A stretch of 64,000 nucleotides of DNA, taken from Pseudomonas aylmerensis. GTDB lineage: Bacteria; Pseudomonadota; Gammaproteobacteria; Pseudomonadales; Pseudomonadaceae. The position numbers and the translations under genes were made by a program. Below, piece after piece: positions 50,778-59,862 of this stretch (positions within the stretch are counted from its first letter, which is position 1; each line of letters opens with the position of its first letter). The notes under the pieces are model-generated. The model made no database searches. It saw only the letters and a program-made list of their open reading frames with translations, and was not told the origin of the DNA. Where the stretch lies: positions 62,001-126,000 of the forward strand of contig NZ_MAUE01000021.1 of the NCBI RefSeq assembly GCF_001702265.1, written 5' to 3'.

Positions 50778-53700
50778 TCAGATGTTCTGGCGCTCGCCTT
50801 TCGGGTCAAAGAACACCGAAGACACGATCTCCGCCTCGATCACGCTGCCGTCGGCCTGCGGCGAAAACACCCGCTCGCCGATGCGCTTCAAGCCGCCCTT
50901 CACCACCGCCATCGCAAACGAATAACCCAGCGAGTTGTGCGCATAACTTGAGGTGACGTGGCCAACCATCTTCATCGGGATCGTCTGCTTCGGATCGAAC
51001 ACCAGTTGCGCGCCTTCCGGCAGCCACACGTTCGGATCGATCGGCTTCAAGCCCACCAGTTGCTTGCGCTCTTCGCGCACGCAGTCTTCACGGTTCATCC
51101 CGCGCCAGCCGATCCAGGAGAACGGCTTGGTGCGACCGACACACCAACCCATGTTCAGGTCGTCCGGGGTCATCGAGCCGTCCGTGTCCTGGCCGACGAT
51201 GATGAAGCCCTTCTCGGCCCGCAGCACGTGCATGGTCTCGGTGCCGTAGGGCGTGAGGTTGTACTTTTTGCCGGCCTCGACGATTTTCTCCAGCACACCC
51301 ATCGCATAGTCGGCCTGCACGTTGACTTCGTACGACAGCTCACCGGTAAACGAGATGCGGAACACCCGCGCCGGCACACCGCCGACCAGGCCTTCCTTCC
51401 AGGTCATGAACGGGAAGCCGTCCTTGTCCAGGTCGATGTCGGTCACTTCACTCAACAGCTTGCGGCTGTTGGGACCAGACAGGGTCATGGTCGCCCAGTG
51501 GTCGGTGACCGAAGTGAAGTAAACCTTGAGGTCTGGCCACTCGGTCTGCTGGTAGATCTCCAGCCACTGCAGCACGCGCGCGGCGCCGCCGGTGGTGGTG
51601 GTCATCAGGAAGTGGTTGTCGGCGAGGCAGGCGGTGACGCCGTCGTCGAAGACCATGCCGTCTTCCTTGCACATCAGGCCGTAGCGCGCCTTGCCCACAT
51701 CGAGCTTGGTCCACGCGTTGGTGTAGATGCGGTTGAGGAACTCACGCGCGTCCGGGCCCTGGATGTCGATCTTGCCGAGGGTGGATGCATCGAGCAGGCC
51801 GACACTGTCGCGCACGGCCAGGCACTCGCGCTTCACGGCGGCGTGCAGGTCTTCACCGTTACGCGGGAAGTACCACGGGCGTTTCCACTGGCCGACGTCT
51901 TCAAACTCGGCGCCGTTTTTCACGTGCCAGGCCTGCAACGCGGTGTAGCGCACCGGCTCGAAGATGTGCCCACAGTGGCGGCCCGCGACGGCGCCGAAGG
52001 TCACCGGCGTGTAGTTGGGACGGAACATGGTGGTGCCCATCTGCGGGATGGTCACGTTCAGCGAACGGGCGGCGATGGCCAGGCCATTGACGTTGCCCAG
52101 CTTGCCCTGGTCGGTGCCGAAGCCCAGCGCGGTGTAGCGCTTGACGTGCTCGACCGACTCGAAACCTTCGCGGGTCGCGAGTTCGATGGCGGCGGCGGTG
52201 ACGTCATTCTGCAAATCCACAAATTGCTTGGGCGCCCGCGCGGTAGCTTTCTCATGGGGCACCTGGAACAACGCCAGTGTCGGCTCTTCCAGACGGCTCA
52301 AGGCTTTCGGCAAGGTGCCTTCCACCGGTGCGAAACCGGCGTCGCTGGCCGCGCGCACGCCGCCTTCAAAACCATCCGCCAGGGAATCGCCGAGGCCGTA
52401 GACGCCGTTGATACCACCGACGCATACGCGCTTCTGCGGCGCTTCGCCCGGGACGAAACCGAGGATGTCTTCACGCCAGGTCGGCTTGCCGCCCAGGTGC
52501 GAAGCCAGGTGGACCACCGGGCTGTAGCCGCCGGAGCTGGCGACCAGGTCGCAGTCCAGCCACTCGCCGGGGCTGGTGACTTTATGCGCCTTGACGTCGA
52601 TGGCCGCCACGCGGGCGCCGGTCACGTGCTTGCTGCCACGGGCCTCGATCACGGCGCTGCCGGTGAGGATGCGAATGCCTTTGGCGCGGGCCTCTTCCAC
52701 CAGCGCGCCGCGTGGGTTGTGACGCGCATCGGCCACGGCGACCACTTGCAGGCCAGCGTCGAACCAGTCCAGCGCCACGCGATAGGCGTGGTCGTTGTTG
52801 GTCGACAGCACCAGCTTCTTGCCCGGCGCCACGCCGTAGCGGCGCACGTAAGTCGAGACCGCACCGGCGAGCATGTTACCCGGCACGTCGTTGTTGCCGT
52901 ACACCAGCGGGCGCTCGCACGCGCCGGTCGCCAGCACCACGCGCTTGGCACGCACACGGTGGATACGCTGGCGCACCTGGCCGATCGGGGCACGGTCGCC
53001 GAGGTGATCGGTAAGGCGTTCGTGAATGGTCAGGAAGTTATGGTCGTGGTAGCCGTTGACGGTCGCGCGAGGCAGCAGCACCACGTCCGGCAGGGCTTTC
53101 AACTCGGCGATGACGCTGGCGACCCACTCGGTGGCCGGCTTGCCGTCGAGGCTCTCGCGCGAATCCAGCAACGAGCCGCCGAACTCTTCCTGCTCGTCGG
53201 CGATGATCACGCGGGCACCGCTGCGCGCGGCGGCCAGTGCAGCGGCCAAACCTGCAGGGCCGGCGCCGACAATCAGCACGTCGCAGTGACGGTTCATGTT
53301 GTCGTAGGTGTCCGGGTCATTCTCGGTCGGCGAGCGGCCCAGGCCGGCAGCCTTGCGGATGTACTTCTCGTACGTCATCCAGAACGACTGCGGGTACATG
53401 AAGGTTTTGTAGTAGAAACCCGGCGGCATCAGCTTGCCGCCGACCTTGCCGAGAATACCCATCATGTCGTTGTTGACGCTCGGCCAGCCATTGGTGCTGG
53501 TGGCGACCAGGCCTTGGTACAGCGCCTGTTGGGTAGCGCGCACGTTGGGAATCTGGGTGGCTTCGGTGGCGCCGATCTGCAGCACCGCGTTCGGCTCTTC
53601 GGCACCGGCGGCAAAGATGCCGCGCGGGCGGGAATACTTGAAGCTGCGGCCGATGATGTCGACGCCGTTGGCCAGCAAGGCTGCGGCCAGGGTGTCGCCT

Positions 53701-53795
53701 TCAAAGCCTTTGTAGCTCTGGCCATTGAAGCTGAAGCTCAGCACTTTGTTCCGGTCGATCCGGCCACCGTTGGACAGGCGATTGATCTGGCTCAT
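50778..53795 (-). CDS. soxA: Sarcosine oxidase alpha subunit
   Basis: A 1005-residue subunit. N-terminal 2Fe-2S-ferredoxin-like fold (about 10-100, SFNGQSYKGFEGDTLAAALL), NAD/FAD-binding domain with DVLIVGAGPAGLAAALAAAR (about 172-191), and a C-terminal aminomethyltransferase-like THF domain (about 600-990, RDSVGLLDASTLGKIDIQGP). It transfers the oxidised methyl group to THF as 5,10-methylene-THF. Its start overlaps the soxD stop by four bases. The length and domain order agree with the family. Confidence 0.96.
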   Translation of the reverse strand: MSQINRLSNGGRIDRNKVLSFSFNGQSYKGFEGDTLAAALLANGVDIIGRSFKYSRPRGIFAAGAEEPNAVLQIGATEATQIPNVRATQQALYQGLVATSTNGWPSVNNDMMGILGKVGGKLMPPGFYYKTFMYPQSFWMTYEKYIRKAAGLGRSPTENDPDTYDNMNRHCDVLIVGAGPAGLAAALAAARSGARVIIADEQEEFGGSLLDSRESLDGKPATEWVASVIAELKALPDVVLLPRATVNGYHDHNFLTIHERLTDHLGDRAPIGQVRQRIHRVRAKRVVLATGACERPLVYGNNDVPGNMLAGAVSTYVRRYGVAPGKKLVLSTNNDHAYRVALDWFDAGLQVVAVADARHNPRGALVEEARAKGIRILTGSAVIEARGSKHVTGARVAAIDVKAHKVTSPGEWLDCDLVASSGGYSPVVHLASHLGGKPTWREDILGFVPGEAPQKRVCVGGINGVYGLGDSLADGFEGGVRAASDAGFAPVEGTLPKALSRLEEPTLALFQVPHEKATARAPKQFVDLQNDVTAAAIELATREGFESVEHVKRYTALGFGTDQGKLGNVNGLAIAARSLNVTIPQMGTTMFRPNYTPVTFGAVAGRHCGHIFEPVRYTALQAWHVKNGAEFEDVGQWKRPWYFPRNGEDLHAAVKRECLAVRDSVGLLDASTLGKIDIQGPDAREFLNRIYTNAWTKLDVGKARYGLMCKEDGMVFDDGVTACLADNHFLMTTTTGGAARVLQWLEIYQQTEWPDLKVYFTSVTDHWATMTLSGPNSRKLLSEVTDIDLDKDGFPFMTWKEGLVGGVPARVFRISFTGELSYEVNVQADYAMGVLEKIVEAGKKYNLTPYGTETMHVLRAEKGFIIVGQDTDGSMTPDDLNMGWCVGRTKPFSWIGWRGMNREDCVREERKQLVGLKPIDPNVWLPEGAQLVFDPKQTIPMKMVGHVTSSYAHNSLGYSFAMAVVKGGLKRIGERVFSPQADGSVIEAEIVSSVFFDPKGERQNI

Positions 53796-54094
53796 ACCTT
53801 CTCTCCAGAAGCCTTGGCGGTGAATTGCGGCTTGGTGCCTATCTTGTAGGTTTCAAGAATTTCGTAGGTCACGGTGTCGCGGGTGGCGTTGAAATACTGG
53901 CGGCACCCGGCGGCGTGGATCCACAGCTCGTGGTGCAGGCCACGCGGGTTATCGCGAAAGAACATGTAGTCGCCCCACTCTTCGTCGGTGCAGGCGTTCG
54001 GATCCAGCGGGCGCGGGATATGTGCCTGGCCGGACGCGTGGAATTCCTCTTCGGAGCGCAGCTCAAAGCAGTGAGGACAGAAGATATGCAACAT
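53792..54094 (-). CDS. soxD: Sarcosine oxidase delta subunit
   Basis: A 100-residue zinc-binding subunit. The metal site is formed by MLHIFCPHCFELRSEEEFH (C6, C9, H in the following loop) and GCRQYFN near residue 63; the other family landmark is EEWGDYMFFRDNPRGLHHEL. It lies 15 nt after soxB and overlaps soxA by four bases. Confidence 0.96.
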   Translation of the reverse strand: MLHIFCPHCFELRSEEEFHASGQAHIPRPLDPNACTDEEWGDYMFFRDNPRGLHHELWIHAAGCRQYFNATRDTVTYEILETYKIGTKPQFTAKASGEKV

Positions 54095-54109
54095 AGGGAA
54101 TTTCTCCTG

Positions 54110-55360
54110 TTAGTGAGCGACGGCTGCAGCGCCGTGTTCATCGATCAACGCACCGTTGTGGAAACGGTCGATGGAGAAAGGCGCTGCCAGCGGGTGCATT
54201 TCACCCTTGGCGAGGCTGGCGGCAAACACGTTGCCTGAGCCAGGCGTGGCCTTGAAGCCACCGGTGCCCCAACCGCAGTTGAAGAACATGTTCGGGACCG
54301 GGGTCTTGGAGATGATCGGGCAGGCGTCCGGCGTGGTGTCGACGATGCCGCCCCATTGGCGGTTCATGCGCACGCGCGACAGCACCGGGAACATCTCGAC
54401 AATGGCCTGGATGGTGTGTTCGATCACCGGGTAAGAGCCGCGCTGGCCGTAGCCGTTGTAGCCGTCGATACCCGCGCCGATCACCAGGTCGCCCTTGTCG
54501 GACTGGCTGATGTAGCCGTGCACGGCGTTGGACATGATCACGCTGTCGATGATCGGCTTGATCGGCTCCGACACCAGTGCTTGCAACGGGTGGGATTCGA
54601 TCGGCAGGCGAAAGCCCGCGAGCGAAGCCATGTGCCCGGAATTACCGGCGGTGACCACGCCGACGCGCTTGGCGCCGATGAAGCCCTTGTTGGTCTCCAC
54701 GCCGATGCACACGCCGTTTTCCTTGCGGAAACCGATCACTTCGGTCTGCTGGATCAAGTCCACGCCGAGTGCATCAGCGGCGCGGGCAAAGCCCCAGGCC
54801 ACGGCATCATGACGAGCCACGCCGCCACGCCGTTGCACGGTGGCGCCCATCACCGGGTAGCGGGTATTTTTCGAGCAGTCGAGGTACGGGATCTCATCCG
54901 CCACTTGCTTGGCGTTGAGCAGTTCGCCGTCCACGCCGTTGAGGCGGTTGGCACTCACGCGGCGCTCGGAATCTCGGATGTCCTGCAGGGTGTGACACAG
55001 GTTGTAGACGCCGCGCTGGGAGAACATCACGTTGTAGTTCAGGTCCTGGGACAAACCTTCCCAGAGCTTCATCGCGTGTTCGTAGAGGTGCGCCGACTCG
55101 TCCCACAGGTAGTTGGAACGCACGATTGTGGTGTTGCGCGCGGTGTTACCGCCGCCCAGCCAGCCTTTCTCGACCACGGCCACGTTGGTGATGCCGTGTT
55201 CCTTGGCCAGGTAGTAGGCGGTCGCCAGGCCATGCCCGCCCCCGCCGACGATGACCACGTCGTAGACCTTTTTAGGGGTCGGCGTGCGCCACATCTTCTG
55301 CCAGTTTTCGTGGTGGCTGAGTGAGTGCTTGAAGAGGCCGAAGCCCGAGTAGCGTTGCAT
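54110..55360 (-). CDS. soxB: Sarcosine oxidase beta subunit
   Basis: A 416-residue flavoprotein carrying covalent FMN and FAD; it dehydrogenates sarcosine. The Rossmann motif is [20 protein letters not shown] (about 32-51). Other landmarks are [20 protein letters not shown] (FAD site) and [17 protein letters not shown]. The start is the ATG at 55360 ([20 protein letters not shown]), with GGAG nine bases upstream; the frame extending to 55522 overlaps glyA and is not family-like. It is first of soxBDAG and follows glyA by 22 nt. Confidence 0.96.
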   Translation of the reverse strand: MQRYSGFGLFKHSLSHHENWQKMWRTPTPKKVYDVVIVGGGGHGLATAYYLAKEHGITNVAVVEKGWLGGGNTARNTTIVRSNYLWDESAHLYEHAMKLWEGLSQDLNYNVMFSQRGVYNLCHTLQDIRDSERRVSANRLNGVDGELLNAKQVADEIPYLDCSKNTRYPVMGATVQRRGGVARHDAVAWGFARAADALGVDLIQQTEVIGFRKENGVCIGVETNKGFIGAKRVGVVTAGNSGHMASLAGFRLPIESHPLQALVSEPIKPIIDSVIMSNAVHGYISQSDKGDLVIGAGIDGYNGYGQRGSYPVIEHTIQAIVEMFPVLSRVRMNRQWGGIVDTTPDACPIISKTPVPNMFFNCGWGTGGFKATPGSGNVFAASLAKGEMHPLAAPFSIDRFHNGALIDEHGAAAVAH

Positions 55361-55382
55361 AGTCATTACTCCAAAACCGCGC

Positions 55383-56636
55383 TCAGCGATAAACCGGGAA
55401 ATCAGCGCACAGGGCAGACACGTGCTTGGCCACGTTGGCCTCGACGTCGGCGTCGCCGAGGTTGTCGAGGATGTCGCAGATCCAGCCGGCCAGTTCGGTG
55501 CACTGCGGCACTTTGAAACCACGCGTGGTCACCGCCGGGGTGCCGATACGCAGGCCCGAGGTCACGAACGGCGACTGCGGGTCATTCGGCACGGCGTTCT
55601 TGTTGACGGTGATGTGGGCGCGACCGAGGGCGGCGTCCGCCTCTTTGCCGGTGAGGCCCTGGCGGATCAGGCTGACCAGGAACAAGTGGTTGTCAGTGCC
55701 GCCGGACACCACATCGTAGCCCCGCTTGATAAACACCTCGGCCATGGCCTGGGCATTGTCGATGACCTGTTGCTGGTAGGCCTTGAAGCCGGGCTCCAGC
55801 GCTTCCTTGAAGCACACGGCCTTGCCGGCGATCACGTGCATCAGCGGGCCGCCCTGGGCGCCGGGGAATACTGCGGAGTTGAGTTTTTTCTCAATCTCTT
55901 CGTTGGACTTGGCCAGGATCAAACCGCCGCGCGGGCCGCGCAGGGTCTTGTGGGTGGTGGTGGTGACCACATCAGCGTACGGCAGCGGGTTCGGGTACAG
56001 GCCAGCGGCAACCAGGCCGGCGACGTGGGCCATGTCGACGAACAGCAGCGCCCCGACCTTGTCGGCAATCTGGCGAAAACGGGGGAAATCCAGAGTCTTG
56101 GAGTACGCGGAGAAACCAGCGACGACCATCTTCGGCTTGTGCTCCACCGCCAGGCGCTCGACTTCGTCGTAGTCGATCAGGCCGGTGTCGGTGTTGATGC
56201 CGTATTGCACCGCGTTGTACAGCTTGCCCGAGGACGACACCTTGGCGCCGTGGGTCAGGTGACCGCCGTGGGCCAGGCTCATGCCGAGGATGGTGTCACC
56301 GGCGTTCAGCAGCGCCAGGTACACCGCGCTGTTGGCGGACGAGCCGGAGTGCGGCTGCACGTTGGCATAGTCGGCGCCGAACAGCTGCTTGGCGCGCTCG
56401 ATCGCCAGCACCTCGACCTTGTCCACGTGCTCGCAGCCGCCGTAGTAGCGCTTGCCCGGGTAGCCTTCGGCGTATTTGTTGGTGAGGCCGCTGCCCTGGG
56501 CTTCCATCACGCGTTTGCTGGTGTAGTTCTCCGACGCGATCAGCTCGATATGATCTTCCTGGCGCTGCTCCTCGGCATTCATGGCCGCCAGCAGTGCGTC
56601 GTCATATCCCTGGATCTGGTCTTTTTTGCTGAACAT
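55383..56636 (-). CDS. glyA: Serine hydroxymethyltransferase
   Basis: A 417-residue PLP enzyme interconverting serine plus THF with glycine plus methylene-THF. The Schiff-base lysine is K230 in [15 protein letters not shown]; the cofactor segment [16 protein letters not shown] and the N-terminal [20 protein letters not shown] are typical. Here it heads the sox operon and makes serine from the glycine and C1 units released by sarcosine oxidase. It is therefore a catabolic copy; a housekeeping glyA probably exists elsewhere. Confidence 0.96.
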   Translation of the reverse strand: MFSKKDQIQGYDDALLAAMNAEEQRQEDHIELIASENYTSKRVMEAQGSGLTNKYAEGYPGKRYYGGCEHVDKVEVLAIERAKQLFGADYANVQPHSGSSANSAVYLALLNAGDTILGMSLAHGGHLTHGAKVSSSGKLYNAVQYGINTDTGLIDYDEVERLAVEHKPKMVVAGFSAYSKTLDFPRFRQIADKVGALLFVDMAHVAGLVAAGLYPNPLPYADVVTTTTHKTLRGPRGGLILAKSNEEIEKKLNSAVFPGAQGGPLMHVIAGKAVCFKEALEPGFKAYQQQVIDNAQAMAEVFIKRGYDVVSGGTDNHLFLVSLIRQGLTGKEADAALGRAHITVNKNAVPNDPQSPFVTSGLRIGTPAVTTRGFKVPQCTELAGWICDILDNLGDADVEANVAKHVSALCADFPVYR

Positions 56637-56780
56637 CGCGTCTCTCCCAGCCTTTCGTATTGTTGAGGCCCTCGCAGGGCCCTTTGATGCGATGGTAGGG
56701 CTGGCGCCCGCAGGTCAAATGCCTACGGACGCCACGCAAAGGTGCGTTTACGACATGGCAGGAACAACACAGAACAAATA

Positions 56781-56869
56781 TGGGAGCGGGCTTGTGTGGG
56801 AGCTGGCTTGCCTGCGATAGCATCCCCTCGAACGAGGCGTCTGCATCGCAGGCAAGCCAGCGCCCACAA
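56781..56869. repeat. REPIN with a second, truncated REP at its left edge
   Basis: A partial TGGGAGCGGGCTTG (56781-56794) is interrupted by a complete TGTGGGAGCTGGCTTGCCTG copy, whose inverse ends at 56869. This looks like one REP copied into another. It lies in front of the glyA promoter region and after the TraX gene. Confidence 0.8.
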
Positions 56870-56872
56870 GGA

Positions 56873-57601
56873 TTAGGCGATGATCTTTCGAAGGAGTAGC
56901 AACAGCAGGAAATGCGCTGGATAAAGCGCATACGCCCAGCGCCGCATAGCGGGGGGCGACACCTGCCCGGCATGTCGCAACAAGACCAGTCCGGCCAATG
57001 GCGCAATCAGGCATGTTGCCAATCCCATTAACGCCACTGGCGTGCCGCTGCTGAGCAGGATCTGCCATTGATTGGCAGCCACGCATACCAGGCCCGGCAA
57101 TATGCTGAAATACCAGGGCCGGCGGAACACCACGAGCATCGCCAGCGGCAGCACGACGCCAAAGAAACCGAACATGAGTTGGGCCGAAAATACGCCGGCG
57201 ACAACTAACGCAATCAGCGCCAATCCTCGATCAACCAGCGCCTTCTGCTGCCATCCTCGGGCAACCAGCAGACCCAACGCGAGGGTCGGCAGCACGTTCA
57301 AGGTATCGGCATCGTCGATAAACAGACGGTACGGCACTTCACTGATCACACTGAACAGCAGCAGCCAACCCAGGTAGCGCCATTGGCCGGTAACCGGTAC
57401 GCGGCTCACCCTGTGCAAATTCGCCGCAATCGCCAGGCAAAACCACGGGAACGCCAGGCGCCCCGGTACGTACAGGCCATCCAGGCTCAGCCCGACATAG
57501 CGCAGGTGATCAAGCACCATGCACAGCAGCGCCAGCCACTTGAGCAGGTCCAGGGCGCCATCACGGACGCGTCTGACAGGAATCGTTTCAGTGCCGTGCA
57601 T
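56873..57601 (-). CDS. TraX-family membrane protein
   Basis: A 242-residue integral membrane protein with about seven to eight helices. It shows the TraX opening GALDLLKWLALLCMVLDHLR, the segment GRLAFPWFCLAIAANLHRVS and the C-terminal RRWAYALYPAHFLLLLLLRK. TraX of plasmid F acetylates pilin; chromosomal relatives are membrane acyltransferase-like proteins of unknown target. There are no conjugation genes around. The ATG at 57601 has GGGGA upstream; the 57622 start is less likely. It diverges from ltaE in the betaine/C1 gene block. Confidence 0.85.
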   Translation of the reverse strand: MHGTETIPVRRVRDGALDLLKWLALLCMVLDHLRYVGLSLDGLYVPGRLAFPWFCLAIAANLHRVSRVPVTGQWRYLGWLLLFSVISEVPYRLFIDDADTLNVLPTLALGLLVARGWQQKALVDRGLALIALVVAGVFSAQLMFGFFGVVLPLAMLVVFRRPWYFSILPGLVCVAANQWQILLSSGTPVALMGLATCLIAPLAGLVLLRHAGQVSPPAMRRWAYALYPAHFLLLLLLRKIIA

Positions 57602-57691
57602 AATTCCCCAGTGACTTTGCATTTACAGTGCGTGCGCACGCCCGACAATCTTGGTTACAGTGCGCACCAACATCGACCACAGGAATGGGCC

Positions 57692-58732
57692 ATGACCGAC
57701 AAGAGCCAACAATTCGCCAGCGACAACTATTCGGGCATCTGCCAGGAAGCCTGGGCCGCCATGGAACAAGCCAACCAGGGCCATCAACGCGCCTACGGCG
57801 ATGATGAATGGACCCATCGCGCCGCCGACGGTTTCCGCAATCTGTTTGAAACCGACTGCGAAGTGTTCTTCGCCTTCAACGGGACTGCAGCCAACTCGCT
57901 GGCGCTGTCCTCGTTGTGCCAGAGCTACCATAGCGTGATTTGCTCGGAAACCGCCCACGTCGAAACCGACGAATGTGGCGCACCGGAGTTTTTCTCCAAC
58001 GGCTCCAAGCTGCTCACCGCGCGCACCGAAAACGGCAAGCTGACCCCGGAATCGATCCGTGAGATCGCCCTCAAGCGCCAGGACATCCACTACCCGAAAC
58101 CGCGCGTGGTCACCCTGACCCAAGCCACCGAAGTCGGCAGCGTGTACACCCCGGAAGAAATCCGCGCGATCAGCGTTACCTGCAAGGAGCTGGGCCTGAA
58201 CCTGCACATGGACGGCGCACGCTTCTCCAACGCCTGCGCGTTCCTCGGCTGCTCGCCGGCCGACCTGACCTGGAAAGCCGGGGTCGACGTGCTGTGCTTT
58301 GGCGGGACCAAGAACGGCATGGCGGTGGGCGAAGCGATCCTGTTCTTCAACCACAAACTGGCCGAAGACTTCGACTACCGCTGCAAACAGGCCGGCCAGC
58401 TGGCGTCGAAAATGCGCTTCCTCTCCGCGCCGTGGGTGGGCCTGCTGGAAAACGACGCCTGGCTCAAACACGCACGCCATGCCAACCACTGCGCGCAGCT
58501 GCTGAGCAGCCTGGTGGCAGACATTCCGGGTGTGGAATTGATGTTCCCGGTACAGGCCAACGGCGTGTTCCTGCAACTCTCGGAACCGGCCATCGCCGCA
58601 CTCACGGCCAAAGGCTGGCGCTTCTACACCTTCATCGGCAAAGGCGGTGCGCGCTTCATGTGTGCGTGGGATACCGAAGAAGAGCGCGTAAGAGAATTGG
58701 CTGCGGATATTCGGGAAGTGATGAACGCTTAA
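57692..58732 (+). CDS. ltaE: Low-specificity L-threonine aldolase
   Basis: A 346-residue PLP enzyme cleaving threonine or allo-threonine to glycine and acetaldehyde. The Schiff-base lysine is K207 in LCFGGTKNGMAVGEA, and the cofactor-aspartate segment is LGLNLHMDGARFSNACAFLG. AGGA and the expected N-terminus MTDKSQQFASDNYSG fix the ATG at 57692. Its place next to glyA and the sox genes fits glycine/serine/threonine interconversion. A GGCCAG/CTGGCC hairpin follows at about 58746-58763. Confidence 0.95.
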   Translation: MTDKSQQFASDNYSGICQEAWAAMEQANQGHQRAYGDDEWTHRAADGFRNLFETDCEVFFAFNGTAANSLALSSLCQSYHSVICSETAHVETDECGAPEFFSNGSKLLTARTENGKLTPESIREIALKRQDIHYPKPRVVTLTQATEVGSVYTPEEIRAISVTCKELGLNLHMDGARFSNACAFLGCSPADLTWKAGVDVLCFGGTKNGMAVGEAILFFNHKLAEDFDYRCKQAGQLASKMRFLSAPWVGLLENDAWLKHARHANHCAQLLSSLVADIPGVELMFPVQANGVFLQLSEPAIAALTAKGWRFYTFIGKGGARFMCAWDTEEERVRELAADIREVMNA

Positions 58733-58926
58733 CGTAGGAAAAAGGCCAGCGAATACTGGCCGAATGCCGAGACTGTTTTTTGATATTTCTGACAGCAGCG
58801 AACCCGCTTTTCGTTGACTAGCCTCTTGGAACCCGGAAGGAAAAGGCCGCTGCAGCGACCTCCTTTCGGGTAACACCGCCTGCCGAACAATCGGCCGGAA
58901 ATGGAACTCCAGCAGAGGACTACACC

Positions 58927-59127
58927 ATGGAATATCAAAACAACACTAACAACCTGCAAGGCGACGGCACCATCAGCACCACCGTCATTGATTGGGATGA
59001 GTTTCGCAAATACGCAAAAGTCGGTGACACCATCCGCGAACCATCCAGGACCTTGCGGATCTACGACAAAGTCTACGAATTGACAGCATCAGGCCAGCAC
59101 TTCGTCGTGCATATCTACGCCCAGTAA
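58927..59127 (+). CDS. Small hypothetical protein (66 residues)
   Basis: A gene of unknown function with a good GAGG ten bases before its ATG. The product starts MEYQNNTNNLQGDGTISTTV and continues with WDEFRKYAKVGDTIREPS and an all-beta-like tail (LRIYDKVYELTASGQHFVVH). There is no signal peptide, membrane helix or cysteine. A TTGACT about 110 nt upstream may belong to its promoter. It lies between ltaE and the RAYT gene. No homologue is known to me. Confidence 0.6.
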   Translation: MEYQNNTNNLQGDGTISTTVIDWDEFRKYAKVGDTIREPSRTLRIYDKVYELTASGQHFVVHIYAQ

Positions 59128-59135
59128 CCTCTAAC

Positions 59136-59189
59136 TGATCGTTCCCACGCTCTGCGTGGGAATGCAGCCCGTGACGCTCCGCGTCCAGG
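59136..59189. repeat. Single RAYT-type REP upstream of the RAYT gene
   Basis: TGATCGTTCCCACGCTCTGC starts at 59136 and continues through GTGGGAATGCAGC to about 59189. It is the same family as the REPINs at 49902 and 50665, and lies 26 bases before the RAYT start codon. Confidence 0.85.
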
Positions 59190-59215
59190 CCACAGCACGA
59201 TTCAAGGATGAATTG

Positions 59216-59749
59216 ATGGGCAGAAGTCGTTACACCATTACCGAACCTGAAAAGCCACACTTCCTGACTTTCACCGTCATGGAATGGCTACCGCTATTTA
59301 CCCGCGACTACCTCGTCGGCCATCTATTGAGCTGCTGGCGCTATCAACAAACCCACGAACATCTCAATCTCTACGGCTACGTAGTCCTCGAAAACCATCT
59401 GCACTGCATCGCTCAGGCGTCGGATCTTGGAAGATGCGTCGCTCAATTCAAATCGTTCACAGCCCGAACCATTATCGACGACTTGCATAGCCGAGGAGCT
59501 GAACGATTGTTGCAGCGCCTGCGCTTCAGCAAACGAGCCCAAAAGGCAGATCGGGCTTATCAGCTATGGCAGGAGGGCTCACACGCCGAACTGGTGTACA
59601 GCGAATCAGTGATGCGCCAAAAGCTTGATTACATTCACCACAACCCGGTAAAGCGCGGCTATGTGGACTTGGCGGAACACTGGCGATATTCCAGTGCCCG
59701 CAACTATGCAGGACAAGAAGGTTTGATCGAGATTCAGCGCTGGACCTGA
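59216..59749 (+). CDS. REP-associated tyrosine transposase (RAYT, Y1/HUH type)
   Basis: A 177-residue Y1-transposase-family protein. The metal-binding HUH motif is LENHLHCIAQ (H61, H63) and the nucleophile Y139 is in LDYIHHNPVKRGYV; both are intact, so it may be active. RAYTs nick and copy REP palindromes and are domesticated, usually single-copy genes. Matching REPs flank it on both sides: one begins 26 bases before the gene ends its 5' side, and the other shares its first bases with the stop codon. AAGGA supports the ATG at 59216. It has no neighbouring inverted repeats like an IS. Confidence 0.92.
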   Translation: MGRSRYTITEPEKPHFLTFTVMEWLPLFTRDYLVGHLLSCWRYQQTHEHLNLYGYVVLENHLHCIAQASDLGRCVAQFKSFTARTIIDDLHSRGAERLLQRLRFSKRAQKADRAYQLWQEGSHAELVYSESVMRQKLDYIHHNPVKRGYVDLAEHWRYSSARNYAGQEGLIEIQRWT

Positions 59750-59853
59750 TCATTCCCACGCTCTGCGTGGGAATGCAGCCCGTGATGCTCGGTCACACAG
59801 CGGGACGCGGAGCGTCCAAGGAGGCGTTCCCACGCGGAGCGTGGGAACGATCA
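59747..59853. repeat. RAYT-type REPIN downstream of the RAYT gene
   Basis: It starts at the TGA stop codon of the RAYT gene (TGATCATTCCCACGCTCTGC) and ends GCGTGGGAACGATCA at 59853. It is the presumed substrate of the adjacent RAYT and the same family as 49902-50010 and 50665-50773. Confidence 0.9.
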
Positions 59854-59862
59854 GGATGAGGG

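Noticed and set aside
50958..53849. 963-codon open frame opposite soxA (also 26875-28887 opposite glcB and 34690-37047 opposite the receptor)
   Set aside because: Same antisense effect; no ribosome binding site or family motif, while the sense genes are certain.
56873..57601. TraX gene as evidence for an integrated conjugative element
   Set aside because: No relaxase, integrase, attachment repeats or other transfer genes are in the window, and surrounding genes are core metabolism.
58743..58763. Terminator for a minus-strand gene after ltaE (GGCCAG/CTGGCC with T-run on the minus strand)
   Set aside because: No minus-strand gene ends here; it is kept only as a possible weak stop for ltaE.
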